Source: an uncultured Erwinia sp.
GTDB taxonomy: Bacteria; Pseudomonadota; Gammaproteobacteria; Enterobacterales; Enterobacteriaceae
Length of the DNA: 26,216 bases
Assembly (NCBI GenBank): GCA_946221915.1
Contig: CAMIKG010000061.1
Coordinates: forward strand, 1-26,216
Direction of reading: 5' to 3'
The notes below the pieces were generated by a model, which was given only the letters and a program-made list of their open reading frames with translations, ran no database searches and was not told the DNA's origin. A program made the translations under genes and the position numbers. Below, in pieces: positions 1 to 8,361 of the stretch. How positions within the stretch are numbered: position 1 is the stretch's first letter; the number at the start of each line of letters is the position of its first letter.

Positions 1-13
1 TCCCCCTCCCCAA

Positions 14-38
14 CCCTCCCCCATGGTATGGGGGAGGG
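14..38. repeat. Perfect 11-bp inverted repeat in the 188-nt gap before prfB
   Basis: The arms CCCTCCCCCAT (14-24) and ATGGGGGAGGG (28-38) are exact reverse complements around a 3-nt loop. No T-run follows on either strand, so it is not a classical Rho-independent terminator. A second C-rich block lies directly before it (1-11). The rest of the gap up to 188 shows no gene to me. In E. coli recJ precedes prfB, and its end would lie before this window. The hairpin may be part of an intergenic repeat family. Confidence 0.6.
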
Positions 39-188
39 AGCAAGTCGGTGTGACTTCCCTGAGGTGGATACAGAACCCAAAGCGATGTCCCTTCACACCC
101 AACCTGCTTTTGCTGCTACAAACCGGGCCATAATTGGTTTAAACTGCCCCGTTACATTACAGACATTCTCAAATAAAGATCCCTAATC

Positions 189-1287
189 ATGTTTGAAATT
201 AATCCGGTCAAAAACCGTATTCAGGACCTCACTGAACGCAGCGACGTTCTTAGGGGGTATCTTTGACTACGATGCCAAGAAAGAACGCTTAGAAGAAGTT
301 AACGCAGAGCTGGAACAACCAGACGTCTGGAACGAACCTGAGCGCGCGCAAGCGCTGGGTAAAGAACGCTCTGCGTTAGAAGCGATTGTTGAAACCCTCG
401 ACCAGATGGCGCAGGGCCTCGAAGACGTTGAAGGCCTGCTGGAACTGGCGGTCGAAGCGGACGACGAAGACACCTTTAATGAAGCCGTCGCTGAACTGGA
501 CGTGCTGGATAAGAAACTCGGCGAACTGGAATTCCGCCGCATGTTCTCCGGCGAATACGACAGTGCCGACTGCTATATCGATATTCAGGCTGGTTCCGGC
601 GGCACCGAAGCCCAGGACTGGGCCAGCATGCTGGTGCGCATGTACCTGCGCTGGGCGGAAGCCAAAGGCTTCAAAACCGAAGTCATCGAAGAGTCTGAAG
701 GCGAAGTTGCGGGCACCAAATCCGCCACGCTGCGCATCAGCGGCGACTACGCCTTCGGCTGGTTACGCACTGAAACCGGCGTACATCGCCTGGTGCGTAA
801 AAGCCCGTTCGATTCCGGCGGCCGTCGTCACACCTCCTTCAGCTCCGCGTTCGTTTACCCGGAAGTGGATGACGACATTGATATCGACATCAACCCGGCG
901 GACCTGCGTATTGACGTCTACCGTGCCTCCGGCGCGGGCGGTCAGCACGTTAACCGTACCGAATCTGCGGTGCGTATTACCCACATCCCAACCGGGACGG
1001 TAACCCAGTGCCAGAACGACCGTTCACAGCATAAAAACAAAGATCAAGCGATGAAACAGATGAAGGCGAAACTGTACGAGCTTGAGATGCAAAAGAAAAA
1101 TGCTGAGAAACAGGCGATGGAAGACAACAAGTCTGAAATTGGCTGGGGCAGCCAGATTCGTTCATACGTTCTCGATGATTCACGTATCAAAGATCTGCGT
1201 ACCGGCGTGGAAACACGCAACACCCAGGCGGTGCTGGATGGCGATCTGGATCGATTTATTGAAGCAAGTTTGAAAGCAGGGTTATAA
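189..1287 (+). CDS. prfB: Peptide chain release factor 2 (RF2), made by programmed +1 frameshift
   Basis: RF2 recognises UGA and UAA stop codons and triggers peptide release on the ribosome. The gene has two segments: 25 codons from the ATG at 189, an in-frame TGA at 264-266, and a +1-shifted frame from 265 to the TAA at 1285-1287. The joined product is 365 residues, the same length as E. coli RF2. The stop-recognition tripeptide SPF falls at 205-207 and the catalytic GGQ at 250-252. Residue 246 is Ala, as in most bacteria, rather than the Thr of E. coli K-12. The Shine-Dalgarno sequence before the ATG is weak. lysS follows 9 nt downstream and its ribosome-binding site overlaps the prfB stop, so the two genes form an operon. 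RF2 abundance is expected to be autoregulated: low RF2 slows termination at the internal TGA and favours shifting. A plain reading-frame search misses the first 25 codons. Confidence 0.97.
252..267 (+). promoter_or_regulatory. prfB programmed +1 frameshift site
   Basis: AGGGGG (252-257) acts as an internal Shine-Dalgarno element just upstream of the slippery CTT (261-263) and the in-frame TGA (264-266), followed by C267. The order AGGGGG-TAT-CTT-TGA-C is the classical RF2 recoding signal. The spacing is the one used in E. coli prfB, and the downstream frame starting with GAC at 265 continues RF2 without a break. Confidence 0.97.
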
Positions 1288-1296
1288 GGAACCGAC

Positions 1297-2820
1297 ATGT
1301 CTGAACAACAACCGCAGGGCGCTGCTGAAGCCGCCGTTGAGCTTAACAACGAACTGAAAGTACGTCGCGAGAAGCTTGGCGCGCTGCGTGAAAACGGCGT
1401 GGCGTTTCCCAACGATTTCCGCCGTGACCGTACCTCTGACCAGCTGCACGCCGAATTCGACGACAAAGAAAATGAAGAGCTGGAAGCGCTGAATATCGAA
1501 GTCAGCGTGGCGGGTCGTATGATGACGCGCCGTATCATGGGTAAAGCGTCATTCGTTACCCTGCAGGACGTCGGTGGCCGCATTCAGCTGTACGTGGCGC
1601 GCGACGACCTGCCAGAAGGCGAATACAACGAACAGTTCAAAAAGTGGGATCTGGGCGACATCCTCGGCGCGCGTGGCAAGCTGTTCAAGACCAAAACCGG
1701 TGAACTGTCGATCCACTGTACCGAACTGCGCCTGCTGACCAAAGCTCTGCGTCCGCTGCCGGACAAATTCCACGGCCTGGCGGATCAGGAAACCCGTTAC
1801 CGTCAGCGTTATCTCGATCTGATCGCCAACGACGAATCGCGCAACACCTTTAAAATTCGCTCACAGATCATGGCGGGCATTCGCCAGTTCATGGTCGGCC
1901 GCGACTTTATGGAAGTGGAAACGCCAATGATGCAGGTGATCCCGGGCGGTGCTTCTGCGCGTCCATTTATCACCCATCACAACGCGCTGGACATCGACAT
2001 GTACCTGCGTATTGCACCAGAGCTGTACCTGAAGCGTCTGGTGGTCGGCGGTTTTGATCGCGTCTTCGAGATCAACCGTAACTTCCGTAACGAAGGTATT
2101 TCGCCGCGCCACAACCCAGAGTTCACCATGATGGAACTTTATATGGCGTATGCGGATTACAAAGATCTGATCGAACTGACCGAAAGCCTGTTCCGCACCC
2201 TGGCGCAGAACGTGCTGGGCACCACCGTGGTGCCATACGGCGAGCAGGAGTTTGACTTCGGTAAACCGTTCGAAAAACTCACGATGAAAGAAGCGATCCT
2301 GAAATACCGTCCGGAAACCAACCTGGCGGATCTGGATGATTTCGCTAAAGCGTCTGAGATCGCCACCTCGATCGGCATCAAGATCGAGAAAAGCTGGGGC
2401 CTGGGCCGTATCGTCACCGAAATCTTCGAAGAGACCGCAGAAAGCCATCTGATCCAGCCGACCTTCATCACCGAATACCCGGCAGAAGTGTCACCGCTGG
2501 CGCGTCGTAACGATGAAAACCCGGAAATCACTGACCGCTTCGAATTCTTTATCGGCGGCCGTGAAATCGGTAACGGCTTCTCCGAGCTGAACGATGCCGA
2601 AGATCAGGCAGAGCGTTTCCTGCAGCAGGTTAACGCCAAAGATGCCGGTGATGATGAAGCGATGTTCTATGACGAAGATTACGTCACCGCGCTGGAGCAC
2701 GGCCTGCCGCCAACCGCAGGTCTGGGCATTGGTATCGACCGTATGGTAATGCTGTTTACCAACAGCCACACCATCCGCGATGTGATCCTGTTCCCGGCGC
2801 TGCGTCCTGGCAGCAAGTAA
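1297..2820 (+). CDS. lysS: Lysyl-tRNA synthetase, class II
   Basis: This cytoplasmic enzyme charges tRNA-Lys with lysine using ATP. The 507 residues compare with 505 in E. coli LysS. An N-terminal helix and OB-fold anticodon-binding domain (about 1-150) precede the class II catalytic core. Motif 2 is visible around residues 263-282 (FRNEG...HNPEFTMMELY), and motif 3 (GLGIGIDR) around 475-482 near the C-terminus. The start is supported by AAGGA about 7 nt upstream, overlapping the prfB stop. prfB-lysS is the usual enterobacterial operon, and a strong terminator follows. The sequence does not settle whether a second paralogue (lysU) exists elsewhere. Confidence 0.97.
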   Translation: MSEQQPQGAAEAAVELNNELKVRREKLGALRENGVAFPNDFRRDRTSDQLHAEFDDKENEELEALNIEVSVAGRMMTRRIMGKASFVTLQDVGGRIQLYVARDDLPEGEYNEQFKKWDLGDILGARGKLFKTKTGELSIHCTELRLLTKALRPLPDKFHGLADQETRYRQRYLDLIANDESRNTFKIRSQIMAGIRQFMVGRDFMEVETPMMQVIPGGASARPFITHHNALDIDMYLRIAPELYLKRLVVGGFDRVFEINRNFRNEGISPRHNPEFTMMELYMAYADYKDLIELTESLFRTLAQNVLGTTVVPYGEQEFDFGKPFEKLTMKEAILKYRPETNLADLDDFAKASEIATSIGIKIEKSWGLGRIVTEIFEETAESHLIQPTFITEYPAEVSPLARRNDENPEITDRFEFFIGGREIGNGFSELNDAEDQAERFLQQVNAKDAGDDEAMFYDEDYVTALEHGLPPTAGLGIGIDRMVMLFTNSHTIRDVILFPALRPGSK

Positions 2821-2839
2821 TCGGTTATTTTGCTAACGA

Positions 2840-2871
2840 AAACGGTCAGCGTGATGCTGGCCGTTTTTTTT
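2840..2871 (+). terminator. Rho-independent terminator of prfB-lysS
   Basis: The stem AACGGTCAGC / GCTGGCCGTT (one G-T wobble) closes a 5-nt loop and runs into eight T residues (2864-2871). It sits 20 nt after the lysS stop. Confidence 0.92.
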
Positions 2872-2948
2872 GCCTGCTTTCTGGTCTTTTGTCGTCTGGC
2901 GACATAGTGTGAGGGAAGCTTGCAGCAACCCGATAACAAGGACTAATG

Positions 2949-3641
2949 ATGAAAACACTGGGCTTAATTGGCGGTATGAGCTGGGAATCCACCGTGCCTT
3001 ACTACCGCCTGATCAACGAAGGAATCAAACAGCGGCTGGGCGGACTGCATTCGGCGAAGCTGGTGCTGTACAGCGTGGATTTCCATGACATTGAACTGTG
3101 TCAGTCGCGCGGTGAGTGGCATAAAGCCGGTGAGATGCTGGCGCAGGCAGCGCTGGCGCTGAAAGCGGCGGGCGCGCAGGGGATTGTGCTGTGTACCAAC
3201 ACCATGCACAAAGTGGCGGATGCCATTGAGCAACAGTGCGATCTGCCATTCCTGCATATCGCCGATGTTACCGCGCAGGCGATCCAGCAGCGTGGTATGT
3301 CGCGCGTGGCGCTGCTGGGCACGCGCTACACCATGGAGCAGGATTTTTATCGTGGCCGCCTGAACGCATCCGGCATCGAAACGCTGGTGCCTGCTGAGGC
3401 CGCGCGGCAGAAAATTAACCAGATCATCTTTGATGAACTCTGCGTTGGCCGTTTTACCGCGGCATCGCGCGAATACTATCAGCAGGTTATCGCAGAGCTG
3501 AAAGCGCAGGGCGCGGAAGGAGTGATTTTTGGCTGCACCGAAATCGGCCTGTTACTGAGCGCAGATCAGAGTACGTTGCCAGTGTTCGATACGGCAGCTA
3601 TTCACGCCAGCAGTGCAGTGGCGTTTATGCTGGCTGATTAA
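2949..3641 (+). CDS. ygeA: Amino-acid racemase of the aspartate/glutamate racemase family
   Basis: This is a PLP-independent racemase of 230 residues, closely matching E. coli YgeA, which interconverts L- and D-forms of several amino acids. The N-terminal GLIGGMSWEST motif and the two catalytic cysteines, Cys82 (VLCTNTMH) and Cys196 (FGCTEIG), are intact. Two ATGs overlap at 2946 and 2949. The second gives better spacing from AAGGA (2938-2942) and matches the E. coli N-terminus, so I chose it. In E. coli ygeA borders lysR. Here it is still near lysR, but two unrelated genes lie between. The likely role is D-amino-acid supply or turnover, including D-residues that affect the cell wall, but that part is family knowledge. 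Confidence 0.93.
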   Translation: MKTLGLIGGMSWESTVPYYRLINEGIKQRLGGLHSAKLVLYSVDFHDIELCQSRGEWHKAGEMLAQAALALKAAGAQGIVLCTNTMHKVADAIEQQCDLPFLHIADVTAQAIQQRGMSRVALLGTRYTMEQDFYRGRLNASGIETLVPAEAARQKINQIIFDELCVGRFTAASREYYQQVIAELKAQGAEGVIFGCTEIGLLLSADQSTLPVFDTAAIHASSAVAFMLAD

Positions 3642-3686
3642 CGCTGTTGCAGGCACGCTTACGCCCGGGCTGAAGATGACGGGCGA

Positions 3687-4313
3687 TTAAGATTTGATGG
3701 CGTTCTCAAGCCAGTCCTTAAAACGGGCGTACGGTACATACAGCGCGACATCTTTATACAGCGTCTTACCGGTTTTGTTGTCGTTGATCTCTTTACTGTA
3801 ACCCACGATAACGCCGCCGATACTGTCATCCGAGGCGTTATACACCGCGCCGCCGGACATGCCCTGCACCACGCCCGCATCGGCTGCCACGACCACGCAG
3901 CTGAGTTTGTTCCAGTCGTTGACCAGACCCGTATTGATCAGATTGGTGCCGCTGGAGGCCACCGGCATGGCGGAGATAAAGCTGTAGCCATACAGATTGA
4001 CGCGATCGCCAATCTTGCCGTTACGGAAATGCGGCGGCAGGCTGTTTTCATCGTTATCGTGATACACCACCGCTAAATCGCACTCCGGGTGGTACGCTTT
4101 CACCTTATACAGGGAGTACTTCGCCACATGGGCGGCGGTCAGGCTGTACTTTGCCGTCAGAGGAATGGTGGTGCCCAGCGTGCCGAGCCCCAACACCGTC
4201 GGAATGCCGGTCACGGTCATGTCCACTCGTTTTTCAGCCTCACTGCTGTACTCATAATGTCCTACTGAGCAGCCGCTCAGGAATAACAGCAATAAGGATG
4301 TCGCCCGTCGCAT
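3687..4313 (-). CDS. Putative trypsin-like serine protease lipoprotein
   Basis: The 208-residue product has a lipoprotein signal: a short basic start, a leucine-rich stretch and the lipobox LSGC with Cys15. Ser follows the Cys, which predicts outer-membrane sorting. A chymotrypsin-fold triad can be proposed: His62 in LTAAHVAK, Asp79 in ECDLAVV and Ser153 in GMSGGAV. The His-Asp gap of 17 residues is much shorter than in trypsin, so this is a compact member. I start it at the second ATG (4313) because GGGAG lies 5 nt upstream (4319-4323); the ATG at 4328 has no such site. It is a lone gene, convergent with ygeA and divergent from the transporter. The substrate is unknown, and it could be a non-cleaving relative. 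The fold and lipidation calls are fairly secure; activity is inferred. Confidence 0.78.
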   Translation of the reverse strand: MRRATSLLLLFLSGCSVGHYEYSSEAEKRVDMTVTGIPTVLGLGTLGTTIPLTAKYSLTAAHVAKYSLYKVKAYHPECDLAVVYHDNDENSLPPHFRNGKIGDRVNLYGYSFISAMPVASSGTNLINTGLVNDWNKLSCVVVAADAGVVQGMSGGAVYNASDDSIGGVIVGYSKEINDNKTGKTLYKDVALYVPYARFKDWLENAIKS

Positions 4314-4811
4314 TTTGTCTCCCGACATTAATTCTCAAGCAAAGTAACTGTTTGCCAGGTCACTTCATGTACAAGTTATCGGCGGCAAAAAGGGTTTCTT
4401 TACGGTCACATACGCATAAATTTGCGATACAACGCGCATAAAAGCCTAATCATATCAACCGCCGGCACAAGGCTTCTGCTCCGAAAACGCCAAAACTAAG
4501 ATCAATCTTAGCCTGTAATGTTAAGATTCAATAAAGTTTAGAACGAAAATTAGAATGAAAATTTCATTAGCACGCTATTCAGGGCCGTTACCGGCTGAAG
4601 TTACGTCCTGACTGTAACGGAAAGGATTATTGCGCATGCGGCAAGAGTCCCTTGCTCCATGCGGGGTGTAACAGTGTGATCGGCTGTGCTATTAATAACG
4701 CTGTGACGAAGGTCAAATAACGACTCTGATCAATAAAGGCGCTAATGCGTCTGCACTTTCGGAATAATCCCCTGCCTGCAGAATCAAGAATTTTATTTGG
4801 GAGAATATGGT
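4314..4811. other. 498-nt gap with palindromes; probable promoters for the divergent genes
   Basis: I see no gene here. Three structures stand out. CTAAGAT (4496-4502) and ATCTTAG (4505-4511) form a perfect 7-bp palindrome with a 2-nt centre. CCGTTAC (4585-4591) pairs with GTAACGG (4614-4620). A nested hairpin has outer arms CGCATG/CATGCG (4633-4638, 4658-4663) and inner arms GCAAG/CTTGC (4641-4645, 4651-4655). The part from about 4490 to 4560 is AT-rich and suits promoters and a regulator site. No riboswitch class is recognised. Confidence 0.5.
4496..4511. promoter_or_regulatory. Candidate operator palindrome upstream of the transporter
   Basis: CTAAGAT-CA-ATCTTAG is a perfect dyad of 16 bp in an AT-rich stretch between divergent genes. 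A partial copy (TTAAGATTCAAT) follows about 9 nt later. The form suits a dimeric repressor such as a MarR or TetR protein, but no such regulator is encoded next to it. Confidence 0.4.
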
Positions 4812-5975
4812 ATGCCTGTTTCACTGCTGGCGTTAGCGCTGAGTGCGTTCGCCATTGGCACGACAGAATTTGTAATTATGGGATTGTTGCCCGAAGTGGC
4901 CAGCGATCTGCAGGTATCGATTCCGTCAGCTGGCTGGCTGATCAGCGGCTATGCGCTGGGCGTGGCGATTGGCGCGCCGATTATGGCGCTGCTGACCGCC
5001 AGACTGCCGCGCAAACGCACGCTGGTGTTGCTGATGTCGATTTTTATTGTCGGCAACATTCTGTGCGCACTGGCGTACAGCTATAACCTGCTGATGCTGG
5101 CGCGGGTGATTACCGCACTGTGTCACGGTGCTTTCTTTGGTATCGGCGCGGTGGTGGCGGCCAGCCTGGTGGCGCCAGGCAAACAGGCGTCGGCGGTGGC
5201 GCTGATGTTCACCGGCCTGACGCTGGCGAACGTGCTCGGCGTGCCGCTGGGCACCTGGTTTGGTCAGCTCTTTGGCTGGCGCGCCACCTTCTGGGGCGTA
5301 TCGGTGATTGGCGTGCTGGCGTTTATCGGCCTGATTGTCAGCCTGCCGGTGAATAAAAACGAGAAGCCGGTTCATCTGGCGAGTGAAATCAGCGCGCTGG
5401 CGAACGGCAAACTGTGGCTGTCACTGGCGATGACGGTGTTTTTCGCCGCGGCGATGTTTGCGCTGTTCAGCTATATCGCGCCGCTGCTGCTGGATGTCAC
5501 CGGCATCACTGATCGTGGCGTCAGCTGGACACTGTTCCTGATTGGCGGCGGCCTGACGGTGGGTAATATCATCGGCGGCAAGCTGGCGGACTGGCGCGTC
5601 TCATTCAGCCTGATCCTCAGCTTCACGCTGATTGCCATCACCTCGCTGCTGTTCAGCTGGACCAGCCACGGCCTGCTGCTGGCGGAAATCACCCTGTTTG
5701 TCTGGGCGATGGCGACCTTTTCCACCGTGCCTGGCCTGCAGATTAACGTGGTGCGCCACGGCAAAGATGCACCGAACCTGGTCTCGACGCTGAATATCTC
5801 CGCTTTTAACGTCGGCAACGCGCTTGGCGCCTGGGTGGGTGGGGCAGTGATCGATGGCGGCTATGGCCTGACGGCGGTGCCGGTGGCTGCCGCCGTGCTG
5901 GCGGCGATTGGTCTGGTGATCTGCCTGATCACTTTCCGTGGTTCACGCGCGCAGGCGCAGACCGCCTGCGCTTAA
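4812..5975 (+). CDS. MFS transporter, AraJ/YdhP-like (DHA1 drug-efflux type)
   Basis: This inner-membrane proton-driven exporter of 387 residues has about 12 hydrophobic segments. The opening (LALALSAFAIGTTEFVIMGLLP) and a GRR-like loop after segment 2 (LTARLPRKR) are typical of the DHA1 family, and the sequence resembles E. coli YdhP and AraJ along its length. GGGAGA stands 7 nt before the ATG at 4812; upstream in-frame TTG codons lack a site. The stop overlaps the lysR stop in TTAA, so the two genes are tightly convergent. Export of sugars or small toxic compounds is the family expectation. The true substrate cannot be read from the sequence. The long structured leader upstream may regulate it. 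Confidence 0.85.
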   Translation: MPVSLLALALSAFAIGTTEFVIMGLLPEVASDLQVSIPSAGWLISGYALGVAIGAPIMALLTARLPRKRTLVLLMSIFIVGNILCALAYSYNLLMLARVITALCHGAFFGIGAVVAASLVAPGKQASAVALMFTGLTLANVLGVPLGTWFGQLFGWRATFWGVSVIGVLAFIGLIVSLPVNKNEKPVHLASEISALANGKLWLSLAMTVFFAAAMFALFSYIAPLLLDVTGITDRGVSWTLFLIGGGLTVGNIIGGKLADWRVSFSLILSFTLIAITSLLFSWTSHGLLLAEITLFVWAMATFSTVPGLQINVVRHGKDAPNLVSTLNISAFNVGNALGAWVGGAVIDGGYGLTAVPVAAAVLAAIGLVICLITFRGSRAQAQTACA

Positions 5976-6892
5976 GCCAGCAGGGCATCAAGGCGCTGGC
6001 TGAACAGGCCAATATGCTGTTGCAGATGCTGGCTGAAGGCGTCGACCAGCGCCGACGCCGGACGGTGCCGTGGCCGGATTAAGCTGACGGTAAACGGCAC
6101 ATCAAGGCTAAAACGGCGAATGACCACACCGCTGTCGGCGTAATCCAGCGCCGTCAGCGGATTCACAATCGACACGCCAACCCCTGCGCGCACCATCGCA
6201 CACACTGACGCGGCGCTGTGGGTCTCCATCACCATCCGCCGCTGCACGCCATGAGCGGCAAACAGCTGATCCAGCAACTGGCGATAACTGTCGGTACGCG
6301 ACAGGCTGATGTAATTCTCACCGGCAAAATCCTCAGGCCGCAGCTCGTGGCGCTGCGCCAGCGGATGCCCCTGCGGCAACACGCAAACTTCATTGCGCGT
6401 CAGCAGCTCAATACGGTCAGTGCCCGCTGGCGTGATGGTGGTTTCGGTTAACCCCAGGTCATGACGCTGCGCCGACAGCCACTCCTCCAGCAGCGGCGAC
6501 TCCTGCGGAATAATATTCAGGCTGAGATCGGGATAGCGCTGCAAAAACGGCTGGCACAACAGCGGCAGCAGTGACTGGGAAAACACCGGCAGACAGGCAA
6601 TGGACAGTTCGCCCTGGCGGAACTGGCGCAGCCCTTCAGCGGCACTGATGATGCGGTCAAGGCCATACCAGGAGCGCTGCACCTCTTCGAACAGGCGTAA
6701 TCCCTGCACCGTCGGATGCAAACGGCCACGCACACGCTGAAACAGCTGCAAACCCATCAGCTTTTCCAGACGCGCCAGCTCGCGGCTGACCGTCGGTTGC
6801 GAGGTATGCAGCAGCGCTGCCGCTTCCGTCAGGTTGCCGCTGGTCATGACCGCATGAAAGATCTCAATATGGCGCAGCGTGATATTCGCCAT
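5972..6892 (-). CDS. lysR: LysR, transcriptional activator of lysA
   Basis: This is the founding member of the LysR-type regulators, 306 residues against 311 in E. coli. The winged helix-turn-helix is at residues 5-64 (SGNLTEAAALLHTSQPTVSREL), and the effector domain follows from about residue 90. Long identical runs with E. coli LysR are visible, such as GELSIACLPVFSQS and ENYISLSRTDSYRQLL. In E. coli it activates lysA when diaminopimelate is available and represses its own gene. Divergent placement 114 bp from lysA supports the same circuit here. Confidence 0.96.
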   Translation of the reverse strand: MANITLRHIEIFHAVMTSGNLTEAAALLHTSQPTVSRELARLEKLMGLQLFQRVRGRLHPTVQGLRLFEEVQRSWYGLDRIISAAEGLRQFRQGELSIACLPVFSQSLLPLLCQPFLQRYPDLSLNIIPQESPLLEEWLSAQRHDLGLTETTITPAGTDRIELLTRNEVCVLPQGHPLAQRHELRPEDFAGENYISLSRTDSYRQLLDQLFAAHGVQRRMVMETHSAASVCAMVRAGVGVSIVNPLTALDYADSGVVIRRFSLDVPFTVSLIRPRHRPASALVDAFSQHLQQHIGLFSQRLDALLA

Positions 6893-7006
6893 GGCCTGCT
6901 CCTGTCAGTGAAAGCCATATCATATTTGCATAGACTGCCATTAAACAGATATTTTTCAGCAGGGTCAGCCTGTGGCTTAATGAGGCCATAACATCAGGAG
7001 GAAACC
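6893..7006. promoter_or_regulatory. lysR-lysA divergent control region
   Basis: This 114-bp AT-rich gap between two divergent genes must hold both promoters and the LysR binding sites. The stretch from about 6918 to 6955 carries dyad-like ATATC and GATAT ends and several T-N11-A arrangements of the LysR type, but I cannot fix one site. A strong ribosome-binding site (AGGAGGAAACC) precedes lysA. Confidence 0.65.
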
Positions 7007-8260
7007 ATGCCACGCCCGCTTAATAACACCGAAACTGCCCTGACGCGCGCAAACCTGCTGCCGCTGGCACGCCAGTATGACTGCCCGGTCTGGGTTTATG
7101 ACGCCGCGATTATCCAGGCGCGTATCGCCCAGTTGCAGCAGTTCGATGTGGTGCGCTTTGCGCAGAAGGCCAGCTCAAATATTCATATTCTGCGCCTGAT
7201 GCGTCAGGCGGGCGTGTATGTCGATTCCGTGTCGCTGGGTGAAATTGAGCGTGCGCTGGCGGCGGGTTATCAGCCGGGCGGCGATGAAATTATTTTTACC
7301 GCCGATGTGCTCGATACGCCAACCCTGGCGCGTGTCGCAGAACTGAAGATCCCGGTTAATGCCGGTTCTGTTGATATGCTGCATCAGCTGGGTGAAGTGT
7401 CTCCCGGCCATCGTGTCTGGCTGCGCGTTAACCCAGGCTTTGGTCATGGTCACAGCCAGAAAACCAATACCGGCGGTGAAAACAGCAAACACGGTATCTG
7501 GCACAGCGATTTAACGCTGGCGCTGGCGGCGATCCAGCAACACGGACTGCAGCTGGTCGGCATCCATATGCATATCGGTTCGGGGGTGGATTATGGTCAC
7601 CTGGAGCAGGTATGTGATGCGATGGTGAACCAGGTGATCAGCTTCGGCCAGGATCTGGAAGCGATCTCCGCCGGTGGTGGCCTGTCGATCCCCTATCACT
7701 TTGGTGAAGAGGCGATTGATACCGGGCACTATTACGGCCTGTGGAACGGCGCGCGTGAGCGTATTGCCGCGCATCTGGGGCATGCGGTCAAGCTGGAGAT
7801 CGAACCGGGGCGCTTCCTGGTGGCGGAATCAGGCGTTCTGGTTTCGCAGGTGCGTGCGGTAAAAGCGATGGGCAGCCGTCATTTTGTGCTGGTGGATGCC
7901 GGTTTCAGCGATCTGATGCGTCCGGCGATGTACGGCAGCTATCACCATATTTCTGCTATCGCTGCTGACGATCGTCCACTCGATGAGCAGAACACGGTGG
8001 AGACGGTGGTGGCCGGGCCGCTGTGCGAATCCGGCGATGTGTTTACCCAGCAGGAGGGTGGCAAGGTGGAAACCCGCGCGCTGCCTGCGGTGAAGGTTGG
8101 CGATTACCTGGTGTTCCACGACACCGGCGCATATGGCGCGTCAATGTCCTCCAACTACAACACCCGTCCGCTGCTGCCGGAAGTGCTGCTGGAAAACGGC
8201 CAGCCGCGCGAAATCCGTCGTCGTCAGACCTACGCTGAACTGCTGGTATTAGAAATTTAA
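7007..8260 (+). CDS. lysA: Diaminopimelate decarboxylase
   Basis: The enzyme removes CO2 from meso-diaminopimelate to give L-lysine, the last step of lysine synthesis, in the cytoplasm with PLP. The product is 417 residues (420 in E. coli). The alanine-racemase-type barrel is N-terminal, with PLP-binding Lys54 in FAQKASSN. Other conserved blocks are HMHIGSG, the phosphate-binding glycine loop SAGGGLS, EPGRFLV, and GPLCESGD with its active-site Cys. A C-terminal beta domain follows. The start has an excellent AGGAGG site. Control is expected from the divergent lysR. Confidence 0.97.
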   Translation: MPRPLNNTETALTRANLLPLARQYDCPVWVYDAAIIQARIAQLQQFDVVRFAQKASSNIHILRLMRQAGVYVDSVSLGEIERALAAGYQPGGDEIIFTADVLDTPTLARVAELKIPVNAGSVDMLHQLGEVSPGHRVWLRVNPGFGHGHSQKTNTGGENSKHGIWHSDLTLALAAIQQHGLQLVGIHMHIGSGVDYGHLEQVCDAMVNQVISFGQDLEAISAGGGLSIPYHFGEEAIDTGHYYGLWNGARERIAAHLGHAVKLEIEPGRFLVAESGVLVSQVRAVKAMGSRHFVLVDAGFSDLMRPAMYGSYHHISAIAADDRPLDEQNTVETVVAGPLCESGDVFTQQEGGKVETRALPAVKVGDYLVFHDTGAYGASMSSNYNTRPLLPEVLLENGQPREIRRRQTYAELLVLEI

Positions 8261-8274
8261 TCCGCAGACGCTGA

Positions 8275-8310
8275 GCAGACACGGGCGCAGCAGACTGCGC
8301 CTGTGTCTGC
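8275..8310. repeat. 16-bp hairpin downstream of lysA
   Basis: GCAGACACGGGCGCAG (8275-8290) and CTGCGCCTGTGTCTGC (8295-8310) pair along 16 positions with a single G-T wobble around the 4-nt loop CAGA. No T-run follows directly. It may stabilise the lysA mRNA end or act together with the terminator immediately downstream. Confidence 0.8.
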
Positions 8311-8315
8311 TGGCG

Positions 8316-8344
8316 GGCGGCGATGCTGCCGCCGTTTATTTTTT
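8316..8344 (+). terminator. Probable terminator of lysA
   Basis: GGCGGC (8316-8321) and GCCGCC (8328-8333) form a GC-rich stem with a 6-nt loop, followed by GTTTATTTTTT. It lies between convergent lysA and the EIIA gene. Confidence 0.75.
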
Positions 8345-8361
8345 CCCGCCTTCACATTCGC

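Noticed and set aside
193..264. Reading of the prfB frame from 193 as its true N-terminus
   Set aside because: The MFEINPVKNR start at 189 and the frameshift signal give the known RF2 N-terminus.
4636..4671. 11-codon frame (MRQESLAPCGV) in the leader before the exporter
   Set aside because: The ribosome-binding site is too far away and it lies inside the nested hairpin; there is no control-codon pattern.
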